Positions 1-13,771 of a stretch of 64,000 nt of DNA are shown here, in pieces. This DNA is from Oxyruncus cristatus (lineage: Eukaryota > Chordata > Aves > Passeriformes > Cotingidae). The notes below the pieces were generated by a model. That model was not told the origin of the DNA. It ran no database searches and saw only the letters and a list, made by a program, of their open reading frames with translations. Location: NCBI GenBank assembly GCA_013399855.1, contig VXAY01000779.1, positions 696,935 to 760,934 on the forward strand. The letters are read 5' to 3'. The stretch's first letter is position 1. Every line of letters starts with the position of its first letter. The translations under genes were made by a program, and so were the position numbers.

Positions 1-608
1 CTGAAAGTCTCATTTTGCCACCACTGCTTTCCGTTTCTTCCCCCAAACACTTCTGTATCCCTTTCTCTTGGCTGTGGTTCCTGCCCTTCACCTAAGCTTA
101 GGGGCTATTGGTCGTGTGTATCGTGTCATTAAGTGTTAGCAAACTTGTTGAAATGTGCCAAATATCTTTTTGGACATCACCATTAATTCAGGCCTGACTT
201 TGACTCCAGACACAAACTCCTGGTCATCTGCAGAAAACCTGAAAACATAATGTGGAAGGAGAAGCCCCTAACAGGAGGACCTCTTGGACACTCAGATGTA
301 TCCTTGAGACTCCCCAGAAGGCAGCAGCTTTGTTAAGGGAGGAGGAGTAGATGAAATTTGCACTCTTGGAGCCAATATGGGGTAAATGGCAGCAACTGGA
401 CTGGGAGATCTTTAGACTCCTCTGGGGATGCTTGAGATAGTGGAGGTTGCACATTATGATGACCTCTTTGCTTTAGACCCCATCTGCGCACAGCATGAAG
501 TGCAATCTGCTGATCCTCAGATAAAGAGAGGGGCACCCTGGCCAGGGAGCGCCCGGGAAGATGGTAATACCATGTCTGGGAAATGTCTTCCAGGACCAGA
601 TGCCTTTA
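1..608. other. Non-coding sequence, nothing recognised
   Basis: Mixed-composition sequence with only short overlapping ORFs on both strands, none with a recognisable domain. No repeat consensus was recognised. It is consistent with intergenic or intronic DNA. Confidence 0.6.
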
Positions 609-694
609 AAGTAAAAAAAAAAAACAACCAACCAAACCAAACCAAACCAACCAACCAAACAAACAAAAAAACAAAACAAAAAACCCAACCAAAA
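609..694. repeat. A/C-rich simple repeat (A run followed by AAACC/AAAC units)
   Basis: A run of about 12 A residues leads into imperfect units of the AACC, AAACC and AAAC type, with almost no G or T across roughly 80 bases. This is low-complexity sequence. Both strands give spurious ORFs through it, rich in K/N/Q/T on one strand and in F/V/W/L on the other, which should be ignored as genes. Confidence 0.9.
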
Positions 695-855
695 TCCTAT
701 GGGTTGGAGGAGGAAAGCAGAGAAGTCCCTTCAGCTGTTGAAATTGCCTTGTCAGCATCTGCGAGCGGTTGGCTGGCTTGCTGGCTCTGACAAAAATTGA
801 TGGGGACCATGTGGCAGTCAACACGGGAGAGGGTGGGAGGGTGCCAAGTTTTCCT

Positions 856-888
856 ACGTATATGTATGTGTATATATGCGAGTGTGTA
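856..888. repeat. Short alternating purine-pyrimidine tract (TATG/TG type)
   Basis: About 33 bases alternate almost strictly between purine and pyrimidine (TATATG, TATGTG and TGTG steps). It is too short and too imperfect to be a classic microsatellite, but it stands out from its neighbours. Confidence 0.5.
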
Positions 889-3800
889 TTTATTATCCCA
901 TCTCTTCTGCAGTTGCCTGTGTGACTTGTGCCAGCAAGCTGTGGAGATGTGGCCTTTCCCTGGAACGAGGAATGCGTCAAGGAAAGTGTGGTTGCATATA
1001 CTTATGAACATATGGAGGCCCTGGAGTCACGCCACACGGTTTGCCACTAATTGAAATAGTCTGGCTAACCTCTTATTGTGGCCACCAGGAGCAACCCTGG
1101 GGAAGGGATGGCAGAGGGGAAAGGGAATGATGTGCATGGGCACAATACATCTTCCAAAGCATGACTGGGAGAAACAAACATCTACCCTTTCTCCTCCACC
1201 TCTTCCAGGATGGAGAGAGGGAGCTGCAGGGGTACAGGGAGCAGTAGTTATGGACACAGCAAAAGCATCACAGACAGAGATAACTTCTGGCTGCTCCTAT
1301 CCAGCTAAATTTCCAGGATAGCTTCATGTATGGCAAAGTACTGACTGTCCTCCTTTTGCCCATGCAATCTCTGAAGTGAGCTTGTGAGCATAAGGTCTAA
1401 TTCTGCTATGGGCTCAGAGACATCCTGATACATCACAGACAGGTTGCAGAAGTTGGGTCTAGGCTGAGGGACTTCTACACCTCATTAGTGTGGAAGAAGA
1501 CTGCTTGGCTCTTCCTCCAGGTACTTTTCCTTCAGATTACAATGAACCTATGCATCTTTTCATCACTTCACTTTTCTAAAACAGGCTCTCTGCTCATGTG
1601 ACTCCTGAGTGCTAGGATGCATCCAGGTTGAGGTGCTCCACTGGCTGTTGAAAGGTCACCTTTGTTTCTTGCACATACTGCAAGGGTCGGCATTTGGAGT
1701 GGTGGAAGTTTAGCATCACCTGTCCCTGGGCTATACCGGTGATGTGAAATCCCGGAGTGAAGACAGCCAGATATAAATACCTCTGTGTGTTTCAACCCAG
1801 CTATTTCTGGATTGCCCCAAATCCAGCATCGCATTCTGTTCAGCTTTTTCCCAACTGTGGAGTGGAGTACCCCCTTGCCCAGCTATTACCATCTCCTGAC
1901 TCCAGACATGCTGTGAAGCTGTCTTGCACCTTAGCCCTCAGAGATTCAGTTTACATTTTTTGGCCATAAGGAGATTTGGATATGCCAGAAGATTGGCTAC
2001 ATTGGGTAAAAGTCTTCCAGCTTTTGGTGGTGAAATATACCACCAACACAGAGCTCTTCTTCACCCCTACTTCTTCATAACTTTGTTGGGAGGTGAATTC
2101 CCACCAGCTTCTCTGCTTTGTTTTTTTTTCCCCTATCTCTTGAGTTCATTTCAGAAGAATTTTGACTGTCCTTCAGGAACAACGGTGAGAAAACATGGAC
2201 AGGAGGACTATCAGCACCCTTGTGATTTTATCAGACCCTTTGCTTAAAGTGGGAGAGCTCTGATGAATGTCAGCCAGCTAAGTCTGCCCAGGTTCAAAGC
2301 ACCTCCAAACCCAAGTCCAGGATTTTTTTCCTTTTTTCCTGTAGAAATGGAATAGAGATAGTAAGTTAAAACTGAGACAAATTCTGAATTACCTGTGCAG
2401 TGAGGACACAACGTGCAAAGGAGCAAAAAAAGATAGGAGGTTTTCTAGAAACAAAATTCAGAGCAACATAGGGAAATTACATAGGGAATTTCCAGCAAAG
2501 AAAATGGAATGCCACTGTTATTAAAGGAAACTAGAGTTTAAAAAAAAATTCAGACAAAAAATGTTTACAAGATGACATCAAGAATATACTGCTCTTGTAT
2601 AATCAGTTTTTCAAATGGAGACAATCATAAAGTGTCCCCCACTTTGTTAATTGTTTGTGTGTAAGTGGAAATAATATACAATATGTTTTTCTACCTTATT
2701 TATAGTTTTCATAACAAGCTGAATGAGTATTTTGCTTGAGTTGCTCTAGGGATTTGCTTAACTGATTTTGCTGTATAACATTGTCAGAATATTTTAACAC
2801 AGGTTCAAAGGGCTTTCTAAAATATGTGCAGGCTGATCCATTCATCATCAGACACTCTGGATGTGCCCAAAATAACTCAGAGTATGTCATTGCCGGTGGT
2901 GTGAATCTGTACTTTACAGCTCCCTATATGCATTTTTCTTGGATATTCTGAGCCTTGGGTAGATCTCTGACTTTATGTGTATCAACATAGGAAGTCAAGT
3001 TTGACAATGCCTTTGAATGGAAATGAGTATGTAAATATTATTACAAATATGTATGTTAGGAGGCAGCTGAAGGCTCCTACACGGCCATAACCATCTTAAT
3101 TGGATTTCCATGTCCCAGAGATCTCAAAGATGAGAGACAGCAGCTGGACGATGGGTAAATGGGAAGGATGAGGTGATAGAAGATGGGGAACCAATAAATA
3201 TGATAGGAGATGTGCAACTCCCAGCTGGCCAGGGACGGTGACCACAACTCGCCGTCTGTTCACAGCTAACCTGACACTACGCTTCATCACCCACAGCACA
3301 CATTGACGGAGTTTCTTTCGCCACTGAAATGTTTAGATGATACAAAACAAAGGAAAAAGAAAATAAATATCTCACCATCCTTCCCTCTCTTTCCACAGAT
3401 ATGTGGCAGGTCAGAAGGAGATCGGGAAAGGAAAAGACTTTCTGTGCTTGACATAGCTGGGCAAGGAAGCCCACCATAAAGCAGCAGAGGTGGCATTCCA
3501 GGCATTAATAAATGAAGAGTATCGGGTGTGTGATGAGGAGCAGCAGGTGGGACTAGGAGATCAAGTCCTCTGCTGTATATGGCGACATGCTAATCCTGGT
3601 GGGTCTCCTCTTGCATCAGCCTCTGGAGGGAAAACTGCAGAAACCTGTCCTCCAAACCAGTGATGCAATCAGCGAAAAGAGGGGTGCTAAGAAAGGGAGA
3701 AAGAGCATTGAAACCATTTTAAAAACAAGGAAAGAATCTTGTTTGGCATCAGTGCTCTGGTAATTCCCAGTCATGTGCTTCCAGAGGCTACCATGAGAGA

Positions 3801-5687
3801 TGCACTTTAGTGTTCCTGTGTTAGCACCAACTGCAGTAATTGACACAGTGCTGATCCCTTGGGCACTGGGGTTTGCATCTTCCACTCACTTTCTGTATTT
3901 CTTTCCTCATCACTCAGAGCACTGGTGCGCAAGATGCAGGATGGCATGATGGTTCTTCAAACGATGGTCTGTAGCACCCATTTTGAGAGCCTTCTTCAAT
4001 CTTATTTAGATGCTTTTTTGTTTAAACACTGTTTTTTTCCGAAGAAAATCACATTGAATATGTAAGTAAAATTTTTTTTTGGCAGATTCCTTTACATTAG
4101 AGCTTGTGGGATGAAAAACAAGAAAGTTCAAACAAAATATGAGGTGAGTGTGACAAATACTGCATCATCATTTTGGGGTTTAAGAATAATGTATGGATTT
4201 TTGCCTTTTTGTTTCTCTAGAAGGAGCTCCATGAGCCTTACCTGCCTATGTCCTCATATAGGCTGGAGTGCAACATCTTTGAGGCACACTGAATCCATCT
4301 CAGTTCTGACCTGAACAGAACATCGTATGATAAAGGGGACAGGGGTATGCATTTATGAGGAACCTAAAGCCTAAAAATGTCCAAAATCATTGTGTGAACA
4401 GGAAAACCAAGGGAGCTATATTTCTAATGCAACTTTAGGGTGAGCATCTCCGTGGATTCTCTGAAGCCTCGTAAAGGGTTGAGATCATGCAGTAGTAGGT
4501 GTTTTTACTAGACCAATACTTTTCTCTTTTTTTCCTCCACTTGGTCAGTAGTTTTCATGAAACTCATAGAAAGTTCCTATTCTCGAGACTTATACTCTTC
4601 TGTTGTATTTTCTTAAAACTGACCTGTGAGTTAAAAAGCTATTAGGAAGGATCCAGACAAATGTACTGGCAGCCTAAAAGACAGTGTGATCTCACATGCC
4701 TGGTTTCCTAAGTAAACCTGTCTAAAAGCCTCAAGGATCATTAGTACATCATCTGTTACTTCCATCAGCATTTTTTGAATGCAGCAGTATGATTTCTCCC
4801 AGAGCAGATGGGACCGGGCATCTCATTAGAAAGATTTCTTTGTAGTGATCTGTGCAATATTTGTTTATCCCAAGGGAAACAGTGAACGGGAAAGGTAGCT
4901 CTGTTTTCCACATGCCCAACTACTTTGAAGCCAATGATATGGTCAGCTGAGGTGGCTTGCAGAGCCACTGGATGAATACTGCAGCTCCCCACAGCTCCTA
5001 CGGCTTTGTGATAGCTCAGAAGCCACAGGGCATGTTTCTTTGACTGTTGTGACAGCAGCAAGCCAGCCCTCTGGCTCTTCCTTCTCTCTGGAGATTTCCC
5101 CATCAGGTGTATTTTTGAGCTCTGTGGATATCTTTGTGGGAAAAGTCCCTGCGTAAGTGTTTCAACAAGTGGCAAAGGTAAGGCTGGATGACAGGTGCTC
5201 CTGTAGGGAATTTTAATTGCCTTGGATGCAAAACCAAGAAAAAACCATCTCCAACATCTCTGAGACATGTTAGGCTGCATTAACATCTCTCAATCTCTCT
5301 CAAAGCGGGGGGTTGACAGAGTTTCAGACTAAAGTAGGCTGCTTCCCACTGATCTCAAGAGGAACCAGAGTAGCCCCTGTCACATAAAACACACAGGAGG
5401 CCCAACAGTGGCAGAAAATTGAAAGGAAAATATTTCCAATGGCTTTTTCTGAGGTTGAAGTTGTGTTGTGGGTAAAGCTTGTTTCTGATTTTCTGGTTGT
5501 TTTTGTCCCTGCCTGATGAGCACATTACATAGCAAAGCCCAAATCCTTAGCCCTCTGGCCTGGTATATCTCCTCTTCACCTCTTGTTTCTTCATAAGCAG
5601 ATTGCATCGGTTCCCAGCCAAAGCACACCATGATCCAAACTTGCTCAGGAGGTGCTTTCTGCCAGAAAATTCCCCTGGGAGATTTAA
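889..5687. other. Non-coding sequence, no gene recognised
   Basis: About 4.8 kb without a supportable gene or a recognised interspersed repeat. There are short T and A runs near 2120, 2320, 2540 and 4070. The longest open frame, 173 codons on the minus strand at 4765-5286, has no recognisable motif and sits within chance expectation. Composition is moderate with few CpGs, as in vertebrate introns or intergenic DNA. Confidence 0.6.
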
Positions 5688-5780
5688 GAAACAAACAAAC
5701 AAACAAACCGAGCAGCCTCCACAACATCCTGATGACAAACAAACAAACAAGCACACACAAACACACACACACACCCCCCG
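5688..5780. repeat. Compound microsatellite: (CAAA)n, second (CAAA)n, (CA)n, then C run
   Basis: A first AAAC/CAAA array covers about 5688-5708. After a 25-base unique spacer a second covers about 5735-5750, which passes directly into an (AC)n array at about 5751-5775 ending in a run of six C. All units are A/C only on the plus strand. Several ORFs of 66-173 codons cross this block and owe their length to it: CAAA and CA repeats contain no stop codon in most frames. Confidence 0.9.
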
Positions 5781-8700
5781 TGTTCCTGAAAAAGCATCTG
5801 ACCCTGCTCTCCAGAGCCCAGGGGCAGGAGGTGTACCTTGGTGGTAAACACAGAGCACTGCGTCAGGGTGAATACTTGGAGCAAACTGCAAATCGCTTTC
5901 TTCCCTGGGGAGGTAAGTTGAAAACTCCAGCAAAACCTGTTCTGTGTGTCCAGTCCCTCTAAAACAGAATGGAATCAGGATGTTGTTCCTACAGTCATTT
6001 CCTACTGGACAAGTGTCTGTTTTCTTCGCTTCCCTCTCCTTCCTTCTCTGTAAGCAAGACAAAAGCATTTCTCCAGTGGTTTTTGCTCTCTCTTGGAAAT
6101 TCGCCTTTTCACCACTGTAGGTGGGATTGACAGGCAGTGTGTCCTAGGGGTCATGAGCTCACATCCATGTCTCTGGACTATCCCCGTGCTCCTCCTGGTC
6201 AGAACTGCCTGTGATTTACATTGAAAGTGCTCAGTGTCTGGCTGAACCTCGCCTCTTGGAGAAAGCCCCACCCTCAGGCATGGAAAGATGGTTTGGACGT
6301 TCAAAATGGTTCTGTCTATGCTTCCTGAGTCCAAGGTCCATGAAAGAAGTTCCCACTGGTTTGGTCCCACATATGCTGTATGGACTAATGTACTACACCA
6401 GAAAAGTGTGGTCTTGCACTTCTACGTGGAGGAGTGTGCTACATGCGGGCTGGGAGGAGCTCAGGCTAGGCAGACTAATGACAGGTCAAGCAAGCAGGCT
6501 TCTCTTGCAGGTCTAGCTGGGGTGCTTGGAGACAACGCTGAGATGAGGGAAATGATTTTGTGAGTTTCTCCAGTGCAGACTCAATGTTTTACTGTTTTAC
6601 TGAAATCACTCTTCCACTCCCAACTCTCCAGCCTCTGGCCTCCTTTGGTACAGAATCTCTTCTGGCAGCTCCCTCAGTGTACTAATAGGCATTAACTGCC
6701 CTGTCTAACCTCTCCTGGGACCTCCACTCACATCCTCTGTCCCTTTGCCAGAAGCACCATTTTAGCTCAGCCCGGGATATTTAATCCTTTCTTGTGTTTT
6801 GAGTGTGCTTGACAGCAATCTTGCTTCTGATCCTGCCTTCTGGACAGATTTTGAACTTCTGCTCCAATAACTTGTATCCTGCATCTGTCCTCTGATGTAG
6901 ATCCTCTGATGTAGATTGTAGCTTGTCCTTGGCCCTCATCTGTTTGTTCCTCACTGTGTTTTTTGTATGAACTCTGGACTGGTTAATTGGTCACTGCTCC
7001 CCTCATAATCAGTATGTGGTCCTGCTCCTGGGCACAGTCTGAAGGACAAGCTTCTTTGGGGACAACTCTTGTCAGTGTACACCTTCCTTGGATAGATCCT
7101 CCTTCAGCTGTTACTACAAAGCCCCTTCATCCTAAACTGTGCCATGAATAATCACAAAGCCTAGTCATATAATATGTGGGGGTTTTCTTTTTAATTTTAT
7201 TTTTAGGTGGTGTTGATTATTTTTATTTTCTGTGCAGAAAGTATTAGCATATTTGGAGGATTTTCTGTGTTGAAATGGGGTTTCCTGCACTATTTTTGAT
7301 AAAAAGTCTTGATGGTTCTGCATGTAGGTTTGGTATGTTATTCCACCAGAGCTGCCTTGGGACAAGGAATCCCTGGTGGAGTCTGTGCTTGGTAGCTAAA
7401 CACGACATCTGAGTTCAACACCTTCAGGAAACGTTGGCCTTACCAGGCTAGTGTTTATTGGAGGTGGGTTCTTTTCTTTGACGTTCCTCTTCTGACACTG
7501 ATCCACTCCACGCTTCTGCAGTGTGGGTGGTCTGGGGCTGCAGCACAGGGCATTGGTTTTGGGAGCACACTGTTGTGGGTTGGGGTGAAAGAACCTGGAG
7601 TCCCTGGTCCAGTGGAGGTCACTAACTGAGTGTGCTTTAGGTGTGCTGTGGGCACTGGCCAAAGGTGAAAGCAGGGATGAAGTAGAAAGCTAGGTAGTTT
7701 AAACTGGAAGACAAACAAAAAAGGTGGGTACTGCAGCAGAAATACTGTGCAAGGATGGATAAAAGGCATGAGGATAAATAGAATAATAAGAGGGTGCATG
7801 AACAGACTGGTAATGTGGGAAGAGCTGATCCCTATCACCCAGACCCCCTACGTCTCCCCCAGACCATACTCCTTCCAGACTTTGAGTCTCAGCCAATGTT
7901 GCCCTTTTAGGGGCAGGCAGGAGATAAGCAGATGTGGAGCACACAGTGGATTTTATAATAACATGGTGGTTATAGACAATTGCCTAATGAGAACCAGATG
8001 GTCAGTTTTATTTTAAGTTGCCCTTTAACAACATTCCCATCTAAGCTGTGTTTTTTAAGTAATAGGTTTTTAATGAGATGCCCATAAGATCTTACAACAC
8101 ATCAGGTTTTAATCATGCCGATCTATTTAAATGGCAATGTGTGTCTTTAGCACTCCTTTTACGTTTTTATGGTGTTTAATTCCTTCCCACCACTGATCCT
8201 CACCCCAAACCTCAAATGGGCCGTGTCAAAGGGATTGTTCCTCCCATCATTGGATGCTGCCCCTGCTGAACTCATCCATGCTATTCCAGACTGAGACCAA
8301 GAACAGACCTCCTTCCAGGAGAGAGAAGGCATCTTCTCCCTTCCCTCTGAGGTCAGGGTGCAGCTCTGCTCAGCAAAATAAAAGCTCTTGTTATAAATGC
8401 TGCTCTTGGATGGGGAAAGCAGGGAGCAGTGTGACTTGCAAAAATACCTCTGAGAAGCCAAGCAAGCATTTGCTTTGGAATGATGCATCTAAATCCCCTG
8501 GGCAGCACCATGTGGTCATGCTGCAGAGGATGTCCGAGAGCCCAGACACACAGCAACATTTTGATGGTGATAAGCCATAAGGAATCTCTGAGAAAATGTG
8601 CAACCCCCTTGCTGTATTTTCACATAAGGAGGGGAATATAACTGCACAGTATGTCAGCAAATCATCTACACTTCTTAGGTAGGGACACCAAGGATAGTTA

Positions 8701-9110
8701 CGTGCCTAAGTGAGAACAGGGCAGAAAAACTGCTTTCTTGCTGCTTTGCCTCCTGTTTATCTGGCTAGGTCCTGGATAGCACAGGTAGCTCATCTCATTT
8801 CTGGGAGTTATGGTAACTCCACACCCAATTGCTCACTTGTCTGGTCAGGGAGAGGATGCATGAAGAGAGAGTTGGGAAACGTGGCCTGATGACAAGCCCA
8901 GGTGAACAGACCTGCCCTGATTCATGTCTCAGTCTGAGGCACATGGGTTCCTGCTGTTCACCTTTATGATCTGTGTCAGCCCTTCAGCCAGCTAAGCCTT
9001 CAATGGCCTTTCTCGTAAAGACCAACATGACTTGTGTTTCCCATTGCTGGTGTTAAGCCCGACAATGAAAAAAACACACTCGAATGTAAAAAGTCTGCTG
9101 TCAGGACTCA
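5781..9110. other. Non-coding sequence, no gene recognised
   Basis: Unique-looking sequence. The only internal repeat noticed is the 14-bp tandem duplication at 6889-6916. The stretch at about 6600-6960 is pyrimidine-rich on the plus strand. Minus-strand ORFs of 122 codons (6002-6370) and 127 codons (7455-7838) and a plus-strand ORF of 108 codons (8254-8580) have no recognisable motifs. Confidence 0.6.
6889..6916. repeat. Perfect 14-bp tandem duplication (CCTCTGATGTAGAT x2)
   Basis: The unit CCTCTGATGTAGAT occurs twice head to tail without mismatch. This is typical of a recent slippage or fill-in duplication. Confidence 0.95.
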
Positions 9111-12100
9111 AAATGATTTTTTTTTTTTAAATAAGTGATCCTCATGTAGTATCTTTGGGCTTCTTTCCTGGCTGTCCCCCTCTTAGAGAGATCAGCAAAC
9201 GCTGGACAAAGCAATGCAGGACTTTCACCTCTTACCCATCTGGGGATTTCATTTTTCCTGTTGATGTCAGAAATTGCAGATGAGACCAAGCTCTGCTTTC
9301 TTTCCTGGGTTCTTGGTTGCCCTTTGGTGGAGCCTACACTGAGACTGTGACTGTACTGGTTAAACAACATCATCATATTTCAAAACATTATCTACTTAGA
9401 GTTTTTTAAAGGGTTTTTTTGCATGTCTACCCAGTCACCTTCCAGCAGCTGCAAACTCAGACACTTTCCATTCATTGTGTGGAGGGAAAGGCATACTGGT
9501 AAAAGACACTGAAGGCACGCTACTAAATGACCCCCCTGAGGTATAGGGGGCATTCACAGTCTTTCCTGTGTTTGAAGCAGTTCACATAGACGACCCCAGC
9601 AAAATAGTCTTCCCCTTGCACCAAACTCAACCCTGTTTGCTTGGCAGTTCTTCTGTATGTAACAATTCTTGCAGGTAGACACTGGGACACACCAAGAAGC
9701 ACATCTTGTGTAGGGCATAAACCGAAAGAAGCAGAGAAGAAGTGGTAAGGTGTTATTTACTGGGGAGTTTAAGTTCAAATGTGACCTTGCTCACATAAAG
9801 AAGTGTGGCTCAGATGGGCTCTGTGTATTCACTTCCCAAGTCTCAGCACAGAGCCCAAATTATCAGGTGCTTACCTGGAGAAACCCAGGCTTTGCTGATT
9901 CAGCTCTGAGCAATGGCCATGGTGGAGCATGAACAGCAATGAAAGATAAAACAATGCTGGTAGGAAGAGCTGTGGTGTGAATCCAACTGGTAAAGGACTG
10001 CTTAACATCAGTCTTGACTACCCTGGGCTGGGCTTGACAGCAGTACGTGGATATAAAACATTACAGTGGTTTTGGAGGAGACAGCAGATTTTGCATTTTA
10101 TCTGTTTTGAAGGAGGCCATGAGCACATTAAAAATGTAGAGCTCTTGAGAGCTCTCCTAGCCAAGCTAAACTTATGGGCAGGATATTTTACCTGGTTCCT
10201 CCTGGGAGTATGGAGTCACTGACGCTTCTCAGTTTTAGTCTGGCAGGTAGGATAACCACCCCAGATCTTTCAAGATAACTTCTGAACACTTGAACAGTGT
10301 TTTTTCATATCAGTCCCAGAAGGCTAATTTTTTTTGTCTTTCCAAGAGTCCCAGTTGAAGCCTTCACCCTCCGCCTCAATTCCAGTTCCATTTGTTTGAG
10401 GAGAGAAGCAAAGTCCCAAACTCTGAATCTTCTCATAGCTCTTTGGTGAAGCAGGAGTAAAAAGTGGTCTTCTCCATCCTAGAGGTGCCTGAAGTCCCAG
10501 GAAAGGGCTGATTGGTTTCAGCTGGGTTGCAGAGCTGTCCTGGGGAAAGAGAAGGAAAAGGAAATACTGTCAGTGACTGAAATGCAGCGACTGTGGGGAG
10601 GTAAAATAGTGCAGACAGTGGTTTGTTCTTGAATTACACCATCAGGAGGATGGTGAGAGGTGCCTCCTGTGCAGGCACCTTGGCATGCAGCACTGCTCCT
10701 TGCTGAGAAGGATGTTTGAGCCAGAGGGGCTGCCTGCCCCAGAGCAAATAGCAGTGCCCTCTGCTTCCTTCCTGGACTCCCCTTTGAAGGTTTGCTGACT
10801 CCTGCAACCTGGTCTCTGGTTAGCTGAGCAGCTAATCTGTGTGAAGTGGAAAGTGTGTGTGAGTTCAGGGGCTGGGGCACAGAGCCACAACTGGGCTTGG
10901 GGCCCTGAAGCCGTGCTGTCTGAGCCAGTAGCTGCTTTGCGGGTTTAGGGAGCTTTCCTTGGAGCTGTGGCAGCCTTGCAGGGAAAACAATCAGAGTTAG
11001 AGGGTGTGTGTACTTGGCAGAGAGCTAAAGACCTCTTCTCCTCTTCTTGCCCACCCCCCAATGATGGGGCATATTTCCTGCAGACACAGGGAGTCAGCAA
11101 TTTGTGGTGAGCTCCACTGCCTGATAGCGGATGGAGGAGCCCCAGCACAGCTGGGAATGAGAAAGCACATGACAAAGCAGCAACTAGGGAGATGGACTTT
11201 AGCTGGCAAAGAGATAGGAATGGGGAAAACATTGGGAAGGCATCTGACTGGGAGTACCTCTTGTCGCAGGAAGCTGGCTTCTCTGAACCACAGAGATATG
11301 CTTCATGCCCACAGCACCCACTCCTCGGCTGGTGCTGAAAAAAGGGCTGGTTTGCTCAGCTTTGCTCTCCCATGGTGGTGTGAGACAGCTGCTGGGCTCA
11401 GTCCCTTCCCTGAAACCAAGGCTTGTTCATCTGGTTTCTGGCTCCTGCAACAGGGGGTGGCAGCTTGAGAAACTTAGTCTCTGCTGGTGATTCTATTTGG
11501 GCACATCAGTAACCCCCCAAGGCAAGAAGAGTGCCTGAAAAAGTCTTGCAAAATGAGGGAGGCTGTAACAAATCTACTGGCGTCAATCCCAGTGTTGCTG
11601 GGACCTGAGCATTGCAACTGGAGGAGCAATAAGATTCAGAAGGCTTTGCTGGAAAAATGAGGCACGGAGAGTCTGGCAAGGATTTGTTGCTAACAGTAAA
11701 AGACCTCTGGCCGAGTGGCTCTGTGTCCCATGCCATAGATCCATGGGGCAGCTTCTTGTTTTTCCCTTCTGTGATGATGGAAACATTGCACAATAGTATC
11801 TTCCTTGTGGGAAGAGAGAGGAACTGTCTTGCCATCAAAGAGACTGAGACCACCAGACACAGCCCCGAGGTACAAGAACATTAAACCAATCTGTGAGGGA
11901 CATTACCATGAACTGTTTCCCCGGGGCCAGGTCAGAAACTCAGCAGATTGCTCTATTGCTCCTCACCAGTGACTAGTACCAGAGACAAATCCCAGAGTGC
12001 AGCACCCATAAAAAGCATGAGGTTTGTAATGCCTTTGATTCTGCTTTGCTGGAGACAACCTCCTCTCAAAGAGTGAGGCCACCCAAATGCACTCACCAGC

Positions 12101-13757
12101 TTCTGCCAGGCTCTTTGTAAGGAGGCATAGCTGGCCCTTCCTGCCCCTTGTTGGAAGAGACAGCCCTAGCAGGGCAGTTGGGATGCTCAAGAAGAAGTTT
12201 CACAGGCTGTGAATGCTTCTGGCACTGAGTTTACATTCTGCCTGTGGCTGCTGCTGAGGTTCTGCTGGCTGTTTTACTACAGCAAAGACTACTTGTGTGC
12301 CCATGGGTGGCCCAGAGGCATCTCCAAGCCCAAGAATATGTGGGCTTAGAGGGGTGCAGCACTTCAGATGCTATGGTGAGCATGGCTTGGCTTTGGCTTG
12401 CTGCGTATTAGCTCTTGCTACACTTTGATCAAAGCTGTGACCCTTGAGCAGCCCAGTCTTTGGGCCTAAATGTAGTATAGTAAGTGATGGTGCACTTGTA
12501 TGTGGATTGATATGGCTGAGCTCATCTCTCACTCTACTGTGCAGCAGGATTCTTAATGTAGGCTGTATCCTCTCTCTGAATCCTTCTTTTCACAAGTCTG
12601 GCAGTAGTTTCCGGTCTTTGGGATCTCTTCCCTTTGGGCAAACTCAGTGGAAAGGGCTTACGGGTTTCAGACCAGCTAAGGGGAGGGACAGATGGAGAAT
12701 GTGTGACATGCAGGCAGTGAGATTGCATAAGTCTGTTCAATTAGGGAATCATGTTAAAAATAAAAGGCACTTTGTAAAATAGGAGGGATGGGAAGGTGGG
12801 GTTTGCAGGCAGCCTGGCAGCCATGTGGGTTCTTGGTTGGTTGGTTTCAGAAATACAAAGTAAAGTCGTGGGCAAACAACAGACTATGAGCCCTTGCCAC
12901 CCATCCCTTGGTTTATCCTGAGAACAGGGTCATGGAAACTTTCCCTTTCTGCTATTGTTTCAGTGGAAACACTTTACCCTCTTTGACCGTCCTTAGAAAG
13001 GATGCATCAAGCGCATAATTAAACATCTACAGAAAAGTTTTTCCTCTCCTAGACAAAGCTTTTCCACTGCAGCTTGACTTCACTGCAAGGACCCTTTCTA
13101 CCGTCCTCTACATAGCCCTTGGGTTGAGCCTCTTCAGGACAGGTTGAATGTCTTTCCATGCAGGGATCTTTTTTTATGCTGTTTGGGTATGCCCTGATGC
13201 TACTGATGCTTCCCGTGCTCTGCTTCATCCTGCTTCCTTTTAAGAAGTCACTCTGCTCTGTGTCAGAGGCACCTGAGGCAGGGCAGGATGATGGGTATCA
13301 GAGTGCCTGCATAGCTCTGTCTCACATCTGGCTCATTTTGCTTTCTCAAAAGATTCCTGCTGAAATTTGTCACAGAGCTAAGGTACTTCAAAGAGCATGG
13401 GGTGTCTCTTGTAGATGCACTGATTGCTAATCACATTTCCCTTGTAAGAGTAGGATTCAATTTGAGACAAACACTCCCAATCATCGGTGTCTACCTTTTA
13501 CTCTGAGCTCCTATTATGGAAGCTGGTTGAGAGAAACCAACTGAGTTAAAAATTATGCAGAGCAAACCTGCACCACATCAGTCATGTTTCTTAGGAAGTC
13601 ATGGTAACAAAGGTGGGAAATGAAAACAGGTAAGTGCTGGCTATGGTCTGTGACTACATGGCACAAAGTGAGCATCACCCTCTGAGATGACTATACAACC
13701 CTCCTGTGGGGTTGGAGGGGATGTAGTTTGTGTCCAAGCAAAGCAAAGCCATGGAGA
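9111..13757. other. Non-coding sequence, no gene recognised; GC-richer patch near 10.5-11.5 kb
   Basis: Opens with a short T run near 9118-9129. The patch at about 10.5-11.5 kb is somewhat richer in G and C and has overlapping ORFs on both strands (plus strand 11004-11468, 154 codons; minus strand 10518-10880, 120 codons). Overlap of this kind on both strands is expected of GC-richer non-coding DNA, where stop codons are rarer. Neither product is recognised and no CpG cluster comparable to that at 37 kb is present. Confidence 0.55.
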
Positions 13758-13771
13758 TTTTTTTTTTTTTT
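13758..13771. repeat. Poly-T tract (about 14 T)
   Basis: A homopolymer run of T on the plus strand. No repeat body was recognised next to it. It cannot be a CR1 tail, because CR1 elements end in a short tandem repeat and lack poly-A. Confidence 0.85.

Noticed and set aside
4765..5286. Minus-strand open frame of 173 codons
   Set aside because: Sequence shows no domain, signal or repeat signature. Length is within chance range.
5547..6068. Minus-strand frame of 173 codons with a Cys/Val/Leu/Phe-rich central part
   Set aside because: The striking composition is a translation of the CA and CAAA microsatellites at 5688-5780, not a protein domain.
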